A stretch of 64,000 nucleotides of DNA, from NCBI RefSeq assembly GCF_026410925.1, contig NZ_CP112972.1, forward strand, positions 2,976,001-3,040,000. Direction: 5' to 3'. A model generated the notes under the pieces. It ran no database searches, had not been told where the DNA came from, and worked only from the letters and a program-made list of their open reading frames with translations. The translations under genes and the position numbers were made by a program. This document shows, piece by piece, positions 1 through 8,044 of the stretch; within the stretch, counting starts at the first letter, position 1, and the number at the start of each line of letters is the position of its first letter. The DNA is from Halovenus salina (GTDB taxonomy: Archaea > Halobacteriota > Halobacteria > Halobacteriales > Haloarculaceae).

Positions 1-152
1 TCAGTGCATACGAGAGCGGATTCTTCGAATCGCCCCGGGAGACGACGGGCGAGGAGCTTGCTGGGCTGTTTGACCTCTCCCAGCCAACCGTCACTCACCA
101 CCTCCGGGAGGCACAGCGGCGGCTGTTCGCGTCGCTATTCGATGAACCCTGA
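1..152 (+). CDS. C-terminal end of a bat-type HTH transcriptional regulator (partial)
   Basis: The third forward frame is open from the window edge to a TGA at 150-152 and encodes 49 residues. They match the end of the HTH_10 (bacterio-opsin activator, bat-like) domain: a Y.SGFFE.PR segment, then the recognition-helix pattern TGEELAGLFDLSQPTVTHHL followed by REAQRRL. The N-terminal sensor part lies outside the window, so the signal it responds to is unknown. Haloarchaea carry many paralogues, and a second one is at 6305. The 217 bases between this stop and the glyA stop show no convincing gene. Confidence 0.8.
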   Translation, partial: SAYESGFFESPRETTGEELAGLFDLSQPTVTHHLREAQRRLFASLFDEP

Positions 153-369
153 CCCAGTCTAGATATTTAGCCCCACATCTCGACCAACTCTTGTATATTA
201 GTAATCATTTGTATGTACACATCACACTAAACGTAGAGTGGCGACAGGAGTTGCAACACGCCTGTCGTACTCCGGCTGTCAGAGGCACGGATCTCCGTCA
301 GGGGAACGGTTCTCTCTGTTTGACCCCTCTCTCCCCAAACACGTAACGCAAGAGTGAGACACCGCTCAA

Positions 370-1617
370 TCAGTCGTACAGCGTGAACTCGTCTGTGAGT
401 TCGTCGACGCGTTCGCGTACCTCGGCTTTGACAGTCTCGTCGTCAGGACTATCGACGACGCGAGTAATGAGGTCGGCAACCTCTCGTATCGCCTCCTCGC
501 CGAAGCCACGCGTCGTGAGTGCCGGCGTTCCGATTCGGATTCCGGAGGGGTCGAACGCCGACCGCGTCTCGCCCGGGACTGTGTTGGCGTTGAGTACGAT
601 ACCCACCTCTTCGAGTGCCTCCTCGGCTTCCTTGCCGGTCGTGTCCGGGTGTGACTCTCGGAGGTCGACCAGAACGAGGTGGTTGTCGGTGCCGCCCGAA
701 ACAAGCGAGAAGCCATGTTCCTGGAGTCGGTTGCCGAGTGCCTCGGCGTTGTCGACGACCTGCTGGGCGTACTCCTCGAACTCGGGCTGGAGCGCCTCGC
801 CGAAGCCGACGGCTTTACCCGCGATGTTGTGCATCAGCGGACCACCCTGCGCACCGGGGAACACAGACGAGTCGATGTCGTCTGCGTACTCCTCATCGCA
901 CATGATGATGCCGCCACGACCTGCACGGACAGTCTTGTGTGTACTGCCGGTGACGAAGTCGGCGACGCCGACCGGCGAGGAGTGAACACCCGCCGCGACC
1001 AGTCCGGTGATGTGGGCGATATCGGCGAGATGGTACGCGTCGACGGCGTCGGCGGCGGCCTGGATGCGCTCCCACTCTACGTCCCGAGGATAGGCGGAGT
1101 ATCCCGAGACGATGATATCGGGGTCGAACTCCTCGGCCGTCGCTTCGAGCCCGTCGTAGTCGATGTAGCCGGTCTCTTCGTCGACTTGGTACTGCTCGAC
1201 CTCGTAGGTCTGGCCCGTGAAATTCGCCGGATGCCCGTGCGAGAGGTGGCCGCCGTGGTTCAGCTCCAGTGACAGAATCTTGTCGCCGGGTTCGAGCATC
1301 GCCAGGTAGACGCCCATGTTCGCCTGCGTCCCCGAGTGGGGCTGGACGTTCACGTGGTCGGCACCCCAGAGCTCTTTTGCCCGGTCGATAGCAAGGTTCT
1401 CGATCTCGTCGGCGTGTTCACAGCCGCCGTAATACCTGCCGCCGGGGTAGCCCTCGGCGTACTTGTTTGTCAGCTCGGAGCTCTGTGCTTCGAGCACCGC
1501 CTTGCTGACGTGGTTCTCGCTCGCAATCATCGCTAGCGTCTCGTTCTGTCGGTCCCGCTCGGCTTCGAGGGCGTCGGCGACTGCCTCGTCGGTTCCGCGC
1601 ACGGTCTCGTAGCTCAT
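370..1617 (-). CDS. glyA: Serine hydroxymethyltransferase
   Basis: PLP-dependent cytosolic enzyme interconverting serine and glycine with transfer of a one-carbon unit to a pterin cofactor. The 415 residues have the usual family length. The N-terminal block ETLAMIASENHVSKAV, the glycine-rich GYPGGRYYGGCEHAD and the PLP lysine (about K228 in STHKTVRAG) are all present. I chose the ATG at 1617, which gives MSYETVRG, because the ten extra residues from an upstream ATG at 1647 (MKPLTPRKRN) are not typical of the family. With gcvPA-gcvPB in the same window this supports glycine/one-carbon metabolism. The gene stands alone here and no folD is adjacent on the visible side. Confidence 0.95.
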   Translation of the reverse strand: MSYETVRGTDEAVADALEAERDRQNETLAMIASENHVSKAVLEAQSSELTNKYAEGYPGGRYYGGCEHADEIENLAIDRAKELWGADHVNVQPHSGTQANMGVYLAMLEPGDKILSLELNHGGHLSHGHPANFTGQTYEVEQYQVDEETGYIDYDGLEATAEEFDPDIIVSGYSAYPRDVEWERIQAAADAVDAYHLADIAHITGLVAAGVHSSPVGVADFVTGSTHKTVRAGRGGIIMCDEEYADDIDSSVFPGAQGGPLMHNIAGKAVGFGEALQPEFEEYAQQVVDNAEALGNRLQEHGFSLVSGGTDNHLVLVDLRESHPDTTGKEAEEALEEVGIVLNANTVPGETRSAFDPSGIRIGTPALTTRGFGEEAIREVADLITRVVDSPDDETVKAEVRERVDELTDEFTLYD

Positions 1618-1678
1618 GTTTCTCTTTCGGGGAGTCAGGGGTTTCAATCTACCTGTCGCGTCCTCCTTGGCCGCGAGT

Positions 1679-3640
1679 TCACGAGCGGTCCATGTGGTCG
1701 ACCCCAGTTATCTCGAAGCGGGCACCGCCCGAGTCGGACGCGACGGCCTGAACCTCCCAGCCGTGGGCACTGACAACGTCTGCGACGATAGCGAGCCCGA
1801 GCCCGGTTCCAGAGCAGGAGTCGGTGTATCCGCGTTCGAAGACTCTCGCCCTGTGTTCCGCGTCGATGCCTGGCCCGTCGTCTTCGACGTAGAAGCCGTT
1901 CCGTTCGGAAAGGTTTCCGACTTCTACGGTGACAGCATCCTGGGTGTGCTCGATAGCGTTGCCAAACAGATTCTCGAAGAGATGGCTCAGACAGTCACTA
2001 TCGCCGCTGACTGTGCTGTCGGTCTCGACCCGTAGTGTCGCGTCCTCGGTCGGCACTCGTCTCCAGCAGCGCTTGACAAGGTGGCGGAGGTTGACCGGCC
2101 GGGACGCATCGACAGCCTCGCCCTGGCGGGCGAGCGTCAGTACGTCTTCGACGATTGCCTCCATCCTGTCGAGCGCCTCCTGTGCCGTCTCCAGGGCGTC
2201 GGTGTCGCCAGTCTCCAGTGCGTATTCTGTGCGCAAGGACGCGACATTCAGCGGATTCCGGAGGTCGTGTGAGATGATCGACGCGAACTCGTCGAGCCTG
2301 GCATTCTGCTGTTCGAGTTCGCGTGCTCGGCGTTTGAGCTCTGTCTCCCGGTCGATGCGCTCGATAGCGGCGACCGCGTGTTCAGCCAACAGTTCGACCA
2401 GTCGGCAGTCCGTCTCGTCGAACGCCCCGGCCGACTCCGAGACAATCTGGAACACCCCCCAGTCTCCCAGCGGGAGGCTGAGTGCCGACCGGTAGCACGG
2501 CTGTGCGGGCAGGTAGCCGGCCGCCTGCAGGTCGTCGACGACGAAACTCTCGCCGCGGCGGTATGTGTGGCTCCCGAGGTTGTCTTCCTGGTCGATTGGT
2601 GTCTCCTCGTAGCAATCGTCAAGCGACAGATCCGAGCCGACGGCTTTCGGAACTAACACGCCGCTTTCCACTTCGCCGATTGCACAAATGTCGAAAGAGA
2701 AAATATCCTCGACTGCCTCGATTGTGAGTTCGTAGACGGCCTGACGGGTCTCACAGGATTTCATCTCGGCTGTAACGGTGTGTACTGCTTCGATTTGGCG
2801 GCGCTGGCGTTCCTGTGCCTTGGTAGCACCGCGGAGTTGTGTCTCGCGTCTGTGACGCTTTATCGCGGCTCCAAAGGAACTGACGAGCATCTCTGCGAGT
2901 CGTCTGTCTCGGTCGTCGAACGAGTCGGGTGTTGTCGACTGTGCCTGGAACACGCCCCACGGCTTGACGGGGACGGTGATTGCCGACCGAACCGACGAGT
3001 GAGAACGGTCTCCACTCGCTGCCGTGACTCCCTCGGCTGTCACTCGTGGCTCGTCTACTCGATACGCCGCGTCTAGTAGCCCTGCCTCTTTTCTGTGTAG
3101 GTCCTCTCCGGGCTCGAGCGGGCAGTTCGCCGAGGTTGCCCGGACTTCGAAGGCGGAGTCGTCTGCCTCGGCGAGCAGGCATCGGTCGAATCCGAGTACG
3201 TCGACGGCCGACTCGATAACGACGCTGCGTGTCTTGTCCCTCGATTCCGTTCGGCGAAGTACTCGTGTTGTTTCGTGGAGCGCTCTGAGAGCCCGTGCGA
3301 CTTCGGCGTTTTCGACAGCATCTGGCGGTGGACAGCCTAGTATCTCGCCGTCCACCCTGCGAAGGTCGTACTGCGGTCCAGGCTCGTTGGCCTGTGTTGG
3401 CCGAATCGAGACGGTATCGGGTATCTCTCCCGGGCCGACGAGGGCGTCAGCGTCACGTTCTCTGATGACCTGTGTCACTGACTTACCGACGAGCGACTCC
3501 GTTCCCTCGGAGCCGACGCGCTCGGCGAACTCCGGGCTGACGTGCGTGAGTGTCCCCGTGTTGTCGACGACGAACACCGGTAGCTCAAGCTGTTCGACAA
3601 GCACGCGAAATCGCCGAGCGTCGGATGTGATAGCCATCAT
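1679..3640 (-). CDS. Sensor histidine kinase, PAS-GAF-GAF-HisKA-HATPase
   Basis: Soluble 653-residue kinase with no membrane segment, so it probably senses an intracellular cue. In order: a PAS-like domain (about 10-60, LPVFVVDNTGTLTHVSPEF), GAF 1 (about 125-265), GAF 2 (about 285-430), a coiled connector, a HisKA domain with phospho-acceptor His458 in ISHDLRNPL, and an HATPase domain (about 545-650) with N box NLFGNAIEH, DDGPGI and GTGLGLAI. Everything needed for activity is present. No receiver protein is adjacent, which is common for haloarchaeal kinases, so the partner is unknown. The start could also be the second Met of MMAIT. The upstream region is AT-rich. Confidence 0.92.
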   Translation of the reverse strand: MMAITSDARRFRVLVEQLELPVFVVDNTGTLTHVSPEFAERVGSEGTESLVGKSVTQVIRERDADALVGPGEIPDTVSIRPTQANEPGPQYDLRRVDGEILGCPPPDAVENAEVARALRALHETTRVLRRTESRDKTRSVVIESAVDVLGFDRCLLAEADDSAFEVRATSANCPLEPGEDLHRKEAGLLDAAYRVDEPRVTAEGVTAASGDRSHSSVRSAITVPVKPWGVFQAQSTTPDSFDDRDRRLAEMLVSSFGAAIKRHRRETQLRGATKAQERQRRQIEAVHTVTAEMKSCETRQAVYELTIEAVEDIFSFDICAIGEVESGVLVPKAVGSDLSLDDCYEETPIDQEDNLGSHTYRRGESFVVDDLQAAGYLPAQPCYRSALSLPLGDWGVFQIVSESAGAFDETDCRLVELLAEHAVAAIERIDRETELKRRARELEQQNARLDEFASIISHDLRNPLNVASLRTEYALETGDTDALETAQEALDRMEAIVEDVLTLARQGEAVDASRPVNLRHLVKRCWRRVPTEDATLRVETDSTVSGDSDCLSHLFENLFGNAIEHTQDAVTVEVGNLSERNGFYVEDDGPGIDAEHRARVFERGYTDSCSGTGLGLAIVADVVSAHGWEVQAVASDSGGARFEITGVDHMDRS

Positions 3641-3676
3641 CGTCCAGCGGGGGATGAATGTCTAACATCGACACAG

Positions 3677-3711
3677 TACAATTGTATAAATTTTTTGATT
3701 TTTATAATCGA
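3677..3711. promoter_or_regulatory. AT-rich intergenic promoter region with a 10-bp palindrome
   Basis: Upstream of the kinase the sequence becomes strikingly AT-rich. It holds the perfect palindrome TACAATTGTA (3677-3686) followed by a TATA-like stretch readable on both strands. On the minus strand a TTTATAC box lies about 45 nt before the kinase ATG. No plus-strand gene begins here, so this is probably the kinase promoter with a possible operator. Confidence 0.35.
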
Positions 3712-3817
3712 ATAGAACGGGTAGCGACGCAAACACCAGCAACGGGCGCTGTCCGATATGTTTGTAAAGAGTCACGTCATTATGTATATCAAATACGAAC
3801 AACGGTCATCGTCCGTC

Positions 3818-3933
3818 TCATCGTGACTGTTGCGAGTCTTTACCGCCGCCGGGAAATGAGATGTGAGCCTCACTCCGTGAAACACCAAGGTTCGTGACGT
3901 GGTCGGGAAAATAACCGCAACAATCACTATCAG
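3818..3933 (+). mobile_element. MITE-like inverted-repeat element, copy A (about 115 bp)
   Basis: The left end carries TCATCGTGACTGTTGCGAG and the right end is the reverse complement of CTGATAGTGATTGTTGCGG, giving imperfect terminal inverted repeats of about 16 bp (consensus ATAGTGAYTRTTGCGR). The same length, ends and interior order (TTTACCGCCG, GTGAAACACC, GAAAATAACCGCAACAATCACTAT) recur at 59343-59457, and a more diverged inverted copy lies at 40189-40303. It has no coding capacity. The right end overlaps the 3' end of the SprT-like gene and provides its stop codon. No target-site duplication was clear. Confidence 0.7.
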
Positions 3934-4469
3934 TCTGCGGGGTCGACACGGAGGTCACCACCGCAGTTCCCACACTCGTAGGCCGACGGGTTCGAGACCA
4001 GCTTCGAGCGGCGGTACCTGGCGATCTGACTGTCACAGTCCTCACAGCGGACCCACCACTCTGGGGCGGCGAACCGCTGGCAGTGGACGCTCGTGTCCAG
4101 CCCCTCGGCCAGTCGACGGAACTGTGGCCCGTGTCCCGTGTCGCCGTTCTCGTTGAGCAGGTGGACGTGAATCAGTTCGTGGCGGATAGTCGATGCTGTC
4201 TCGCTCCAAGCGCTGTTCTCGAATTGTCGCCAGGCGAGCGATACCGACTGGGGCCGCCCGTCGCGGTGGTGGACCGCTCCCGCGCGTCGCTTCGCTCGCG
4301 TGCTGACTCTCCAAGAGAGGTCGCTCACGGTGACTGTGAGCCCGGCCGCGCGGACGACCTCGCGTGCGTACACCTTGGCGGCTGCGAGGAACTCCTCGTG
4401 TGTACAGGGTGGGCTGACAGCGTACGACGCTGGATCTGGTCGGTCCTCACCACAGACGCGATTGATCAT
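3930..4469 (-). CDS. SprT-like zinc metalloprotease family protein
   Basis: 179 residues. The active-site motif HELIH (97-101) and a third ligand candidate His113 in TGHGPQF match the SprT/Spartan fold. A C-terminal zinc ribbon follows (CEDC and CGNC pairs, about 141-170). Bacterial SprT and eukaryotic Spartan relatives act on DNA-protein crosslinks; that role here is inference. The last residues VDPAD run directly into the terminal repeat of MITE copy A, whose outer CTGATAG supplies the TGA stop, so the original C-terminus may have been changed. Upstream is a UspA gene on the same strand, 4 nt from this start, suggesting cotranscription. Confidence 0.85.
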   Translation of the reverse strand: MINRVCGEDRPDPASYAVSPPCTHEEFLAAAKVYAREVVRAAGLTVTVSDLSWRVSTRAKRRAGAVHHRDGRPQSVSLAWRQFENSAWSETASTIRHELIHVHLLNENGDTGHGPQFRRLAEGLDTSVHCQRFAAPEWWVRCEDCDSQIARYRRSKLVSNPSAYECGNCGGDLRVDPAD

Positions 4470-4473
4470 CCTG

Positions 4474-4893
4474 TCAGTAGTGACTCTCCTCTCGTGGCAA
4501 GACGAGGACCGGCAACGGCGCGTTCGTCACGAGTTTCTGTGTGAAATCGCCCGCGAGGAACTTGGAAAGTCGATTCCCACCGCGGGGTTGGAAAGCAATC
4601 GCCGTCGCGTCGACGTCTCGCGCCGCCGTGAAGATACCCCTGACCACGTCGGTTTCATACGTGGTGTATTCTTTGGCATCTGGGAACCACTCACGCACAG
4701 CATCGTAGGCGTCTGTGGCGATGGCTTCGGACTGTTCGACGGGCGTCTTGTCCGGAACGCCGCCGCCTTTCTCGACGACGTGGGTGACGGTCACCCGCGC
4801 CGGCGAGTACTGCCCTAGTGCGCGGGCGGTCTCTGTTGCGTCGGATTCAGTTGCAACCGGTACCAGTACGTGTGCGAGTATGTCCTCAGTCAT
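4474..4893 (-). CDS. Universal stress protein, UspA family
   Basis: 139 residues from the ATG at 4893 (MTEDILAHVLVPVATES). The alternative ATG seven codons upstream gives an atypical MAGPRSA extension. The fold pattern begins HVLVPVA, has a central VTHVVEKG strand and ends APLPVLVLPRE, as in UspA. The expected ATP-binding GxxG-9x-G(S/T) loop is weak (QPRGGNRLSKFLAGD), so nucleotide binding is uncertain. It is divergent from a second UspA gene at 4991, with about 97 nt between them. It probably shares a transcript with the SprT-like gene. Confidence 0.85.
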   Translation of the reverse strand: MTEDILAHVLVPVATESDATETARALGQYSPARVTVTHVVEKGGGVPDKTPVEQSEAIATDAYDAVREWFPDAKEYTTYETDVVRGIFTAARDVDATAIAFQPRGGNRLSKFLAGDFTQKLVTNAPLPVLVLPREESHY

Positions 4894-4961
4894 AGCTGAC
4901 CTTGGCCCAGCCACGGCATAGTCTTCACGGTGATTTTCGGACGCTCGTCTCCGGCGACGGG

Positions 4962-4968
4962 CTTATCT
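4962..4968 (+). promoter_or_regulatory. TATA-like box for the UspA gene at 4991
   Basis: CTTATCT lies 23-29 nt before the ATG, the spacing of a haloarchaeal leaderless promoter. No Shine-Dalgarno sequence is seen. Confidence 0.5.
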
Positions 4969-4990
4969 TCGGGTCGCGCCAACATATTCC

Positions 4991-5410
4991 ATGATAGAAC
5001 GCGTTCTCGTTCCGATAGACGGGTCGGAGATGTCTCTACGCGCACTCAGGTACGCGCTGGAGGTCCATCCCGAGGCTGAGATTACTGCGCTCCACGTCGT
5101 CGGGGAGCCCTCGGGAATGATGGGCGAAGCGACACGGCTCGCACTGGCGGCGGACCTCCAGACCGAGGCCGAATCCCTCGGCGCGGAGGTCGTCGCGAGC
5201 GCAGACGCGGTCGCCGAGGAGTACGACACGGCGGTGACGACCAAGGTGGCCGTCGGGCACCCTGCCCGACATATTCTCGACGCCAGCGAAGGGGTCGATG
5301 CGGTCGTCGTTGGCGCTCACGGAGGGTCGCTGGCTGACCGGCTGTTCGTCGGCAACATCGCCGAAAAAGTCCTCCGCCGGTCGCCGGTCCCCGTCACGGT
5401 GGTCCGGTGA
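4991..5410 (+). CDS. Universal stress protein, UspA family
   Basis: 139 residues forming a single Usp domain: MIERVLVPIDGSEMS at the start, ITALHVVGEPSG in the middle and VVVGAHGG...VGNIAEKVLRRSPVPVTVVR at the end. The ATP-type loop GxxG-9x-G is present, but the residue after the last Gly is Asn rather than Ser/Thr. Usp proteins are stress-induced small alpha/beta proteins that dimerise; no specific ligand can be assigned. It converges on the NIF3 gene, 6 nt away. Confidence 0.9.
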   Translation: MIERVLVPIDGSEMSLRALRYALEVHPEAEITALHVVGEPSGMMGEATRLALAADLQTEAESLGAEVVASADAVAEEYDTAVTTKVAVGHPARHILDASEGVDAVVVGAHGGSLADRLFVGNIAEKVLRRSPVPVTVVR

Positions 5411-5416
5411 CGCAGT

Positions 5417-6181
5417 TCACAGCCCGGTCGGACACTCGATGACGGTCGTCTCCGGCCCCCACTCCTCGACCAGCGCCGCCAGCGACCGGACGCCGAAGGT
5501 CTCGGTCGCGTAGTGGCCCGCGAGAACCACGTGAATCTCCGATTCCCGGGCGTCGTGGTAGACCTGCTGTTTTCCTTCGCCGGTGACGAGCACGTCCGCC
5601 CCACAGTCCTGGGCCTCGTCGAGCCAGTCGACGCCGCTGCCGGTGACAACGGCGATATCCTGGACGGACTCGGGACCAAATTCGAGCAGCTGTACGCCCT
5701 GTCCGCCCGTGTCGAGGCCCTGTAGTGTCTCTTGAATCTCGGCAATTGGGCGTGGTTCGGGCGTTCGGCCGCGCTGTCCGATGGACTCTGGTCCCAGCGA
5801 CCCGAACGGTTCGGTCTCCTCCAGGCCGAGCAGGTCCGCGACCCCCGCGGCGTTGCCGAGTTCCTGGTGGCCGTCCAGCGGGAGATGAGAGGTATAGAGT
5901 GCGAGCTCGTTTTCCACGAGCCGGGCGATTCGCTCGTACTCCCGGCCGGTGACGCGCTCGATACCACCCCACGAGAGACCATGATGGGTGACGAGCAGGT
6001 CCGCACCGGCGTCTGCTGCGCGTTCGATTGTCTCGACTGCAGCATCGACGGCGAAAGCGACCGTCTCTACCTTGTGGTCGGCGGGCCCGACCTGCAGGCC
6101 GTTGGCGCTCGCATCGAGGTCGGCGTAGTCGTCGGTCCGGAGTTCGTCGTCGAGTCTGTCGACGAGATCCTGACAGTACAT
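5417..6181 (-). CDS. NIF3-like dinuclear metal centre protein (GTP cyclohydrolase I type 2 / DUF34 family)
   Basis: 254 residues with the family's metal-site signatures: DLLVTHHGLSWGG (His pair about 66-67), a YTSHLPLDG block, a GADVLVTGEGKQQVYHDA block and C-terminal LAGHYATETFG. NIF3 proteins form toroidal hexamers with two metals per subunit. Their cellular reaction is still poorly defined, and naming it a GTP cyclohydrolase is a database convention, not proof. The short insert domain of long bacterial versions is absent, as in typical archaeal forms. It is not clearly in an operon. Confidence 0.88.
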   Translation of the reverse strand: MYCQDLVDRLDDELRTDDYADLDASANGLQVGPADHKVETVAFAVDAAVETIERAADAGADLLVTHHGLSWGGIERVTGREYERIARLVENELALYTSHLPLDGHQELGNAAGVADLLGLEETEPFGSLGPESIGQRGRTPEPRPIAEIQETLQGLDTGGQGVQLLEFGPESVQDIAVVTGSGVDWLDEAQDCGADVLVTGEGKQQVYHDARESEIHVVLAGHYATETFGVRSLAALVEEWGPETTVIECPTGL

Positions 6182-6304
6182 GCTTCCGGGTTCGGCGTCG
6201 GTGATGGTAGGTGTTCCCTTCGAGCCTGACTACTCCGTGTGTGATGTTCCCACAGATTGGGAATCGGCAGCCGCTATTTGGCGGTAAAACCATACGTTTC
6301 GTAT

Positions 6305-6955
6305 ATGAGCGGGATTCGAGCGGAACTGGTCTTCACGACGCCAGAGACCTGCCCGGTTGCGAGTGCGTCCTCGGCAGTTGACGAACCAATCGAGGAAATC
6401 GAGTGGGGTTCCGGCGACGACGGTGTCACCGAACAGTTCACCGCACCGGCGGACTCGACAGAGATGCCGACGACAGCCGACGAGGCCGAGTTCTCGGAGG
6501 TGTTCGACTACGGGCCACGAACCGTCTACGAGTTCGACCGCGACCCGAATCGGCCCTGTGTCTGTGAGTTCGTTGAGGAAACGGTGGGGCCGGTGAGTGA
6601 CACCTACGCCGTCGACGGCGACCTCCACGTGACGATACACGCCCGGGATATAACGGACCTCCGGAAGAACATCCGGGCGTTCCAGGACCGTTTCGGTGAT
6701 GTTCGCATCGAGCATCTCGTTAGCGGGCGAAGCGACGACGAAGACAGCGATATCACTCCCGTCGACGTGCGCCGGTTGACCGACCGTCAACAGGAGGTGC
6801 TGGAGACGGCGACAGAGATGGGGTACTTCGACTACCCCCGCGGTGCCAACGCAGGAGAGGTCGCCGACGAACTCGGGATACAGCCATCGACATTCACCGA
6901 ACATCTCAATGCTGCCCAATCAAAGATTCTGGACGAGCTCGGATTCGGGGAGTGA
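6305..6955 (+). CDS. Bat-like HTH_10 transcriptional regulator
   Basis: 216 residues from the ATG at 6305 (MSGIRAELVFTTPETCPVA). The upstream in-frame ATG at 6257 adds 16 residues that do not fit the family. The N-terminal 140 residues form the bacterioopsin-activator-type sensor region. The C-terminal region is an HTH_10 domain: LTDRQQEVLETATEMGYFDYPR, GANAGEVADELGIQPSTFTEHL and a terminal AAQSKILDELGF. A dyad CCGC-6-GCGG lies at 6271-6284. The next gene, a prenyl-synthase family enzyme 54 nt downstream, has its own promoter, so regulation of that gene is possible but unproven. Confidence 0.88.
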   Translation: MSGIRAELVFTTPETCPVASASSAVDEPIEEIEWGSGDDGVTEQFTAPADSTEMPTTADEAEFSEVFDYGPRTVYEFDRDPNRPCVCEFVEETVGPVSDTYAVDGDLHVTIHARDITDLRKNIRAFQDRFGDVRIEHLVSGRSDDEDSDITPVDVRRLTDRQQEVLETATEMGYFDYPRGANAGEVADELGIQPSTFTEHLNAAQSKILDELGFGE

Positions 6956-6977
6956 TACCGGCTCTGACTCCCCAGAA

Positions 6978-6984
6978 CTTTTTA
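6978..6984 (+). promoter_or_regulatory. TATA-like box for the squalene/phytoene synthase gene
   Basis: CTTTTTA is centred about 29 nt upstream of the GTG at 7010. The spacing supports a leaderless transcript beginning at or next to that GTG and so supports the chosen start. Confidence 0.5.
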
Positions 6985-7009
6985 CCAGATTCCACCTAGC
7001 GTACTATCA

Positions 7010-8044
7010 GTGAGGGACCACGCTTCGATACCAGCTGAGCCGGACTTCGACTGGTGTTACGAGATAGTGGGAGACGTTTCCCGGACGTTCGCGCTCACTA
7101 TCAGTGAACTTGACGAGCCGCTGGCGCGTGAAATCTGTGTCGGCTATCTGCTCTGTCGCGTCGCGGATACAATCGAAGACAGCGATACGATTCCGCCGGC
7201 TGAACAGGCTCGCTTACTCGACCAGTATCGGTCCGCCTTCGAGACTGGTGACCCCGAGCGTCTCGACCAGTTTATGCACGGCGTCGAGGAGTGGATACCG
7301 GACGCGCCGTCGGCCGACTGGCACGTCGTCGCGGAGACGCCCCGCCTCTTTCGGACCTACCGGGCGCTCCCCGAGAGTTCACAGGCCGAAATAGCGCCAG
7401 CGGTGACCGAGATGGTCGACGGTATGGGGCTATTCATCGACCGCTACGCCACGGAGGGCGGTCTCCGCATCCAGACAGTCGACGAACTCGAAGAGTACTG
7501 TTGGTACGTCGCGGGAACTGTCGGTCACCTCGTCACTGGGCTCGTCGCACGCGACGCGCCAGAGCGGACCCGAGAGCGCCTGTACGACGTTGCACCCTCG
7601 TTCGGTCTCCTCTTGCAACTGGTCAACGTTGCCAAGGACGTTGCTGTCGACTACGAGGAAGAGAACAACGTCTACGTCCCCGACGAACTGCTGGAGCGCC
7701 ACGGCCTCCACCCCGAAGACATGAGAACAGGAGACGAAGCGTTCGTCCCCGTCATCGAGGCGCTTGTTGCCCGGGCCGAAGGGTACACAGAGGACGCACG
7801 AACCTGGCTCGAGACGATGCCCGGCAGCCGCGGCAACGTCCTGAGTGCCTGGGCGATTCCATACTTGCTCGCCGTCGCAACGATTCGCGAGCTGCGCGCC
7901 CGACCAGAGGATGTCATGCTGGACGGTGATGTCAAGGTATCACGGTCCGAGGTCTACGCGCTGGTCGAGACCTTCGCCGGCGACGATGTGCCTTCACTCG
8001 ACACGTTACAGGCAGAAATCGAACAGGGCGCGTTTGGTCAGTGA
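7010..8044 (+). CDS. Squalene/phytoene synthase family protein, probably squalene synthase
   Basis: 344 residues starting with GTG. Head-to-head prenyl synthases join two prenyl diphosphates. The first aspartate-rich motif is clear (GYLLCRVADTIEDS, about 43-56). The second region reads NVAKDVAVDYEEEN, where the usual form is N..RD..ED, so a Lys replaces the Arg and the acidic pattern is slightly altered. The YCWYVAGTVGHLVTGL block resembles squalene synthases more than phytoene synthases, which suggests a product of squalene for haloarchaeal membranes. It converges on the thiamine gene with a 7-bp stop overlap. Confidence 0.85.
   Translation: MRDHASIPAEPDFDWCYEIVGDVSRTFALTISELDEPLAREICVGYLLCRVADTIEDSDTIPPAEQARLLDQYRSAFETGDPERLDQFMHGVEEWIPDAPSADWHVVAETPRLFRTYRALPESSQAEIAPAVTEMVDGMGLFIDRYATEGGLRIQTVDELEEYCWYVAGTVGHLVTGLVARDAPERTRERLYDVAPSFGLLLQLVNVAKDVAVDYEEENNVYVPDELLERHGLHPEDMRTGDEAFVPVIEALVARAEGYTEDARTWLETMPGSRGNVLSAWAIPYLLAVATIRELRARPEDVMLDGDVKVSRSEVYALVETFAGDDVPSLDTLQAEIEQGAFGQ

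Noticed and set aside
1618..1647. Longer glyA start at 1647 (MKPLTPRKRN)
   Set aside because: Adds ten basic, non-family residues; the Met at 1617 aligns with typical SHMT N-termini.
3658..3897. 79-residue plus-strand ORF covering the AT-rich region and MITE copy A
   Set aside because: It runs through the kinase promoter and the repeat element; composition is not haloarchaeal coding.
4465..4490. CAGTAGTGACTCTC near the UspA stop as a fourth MITE end
   Set aside because: Matches only part of the terminal repeat, has no inverted partner at 115 bp, and is explained by the UspA coding end.
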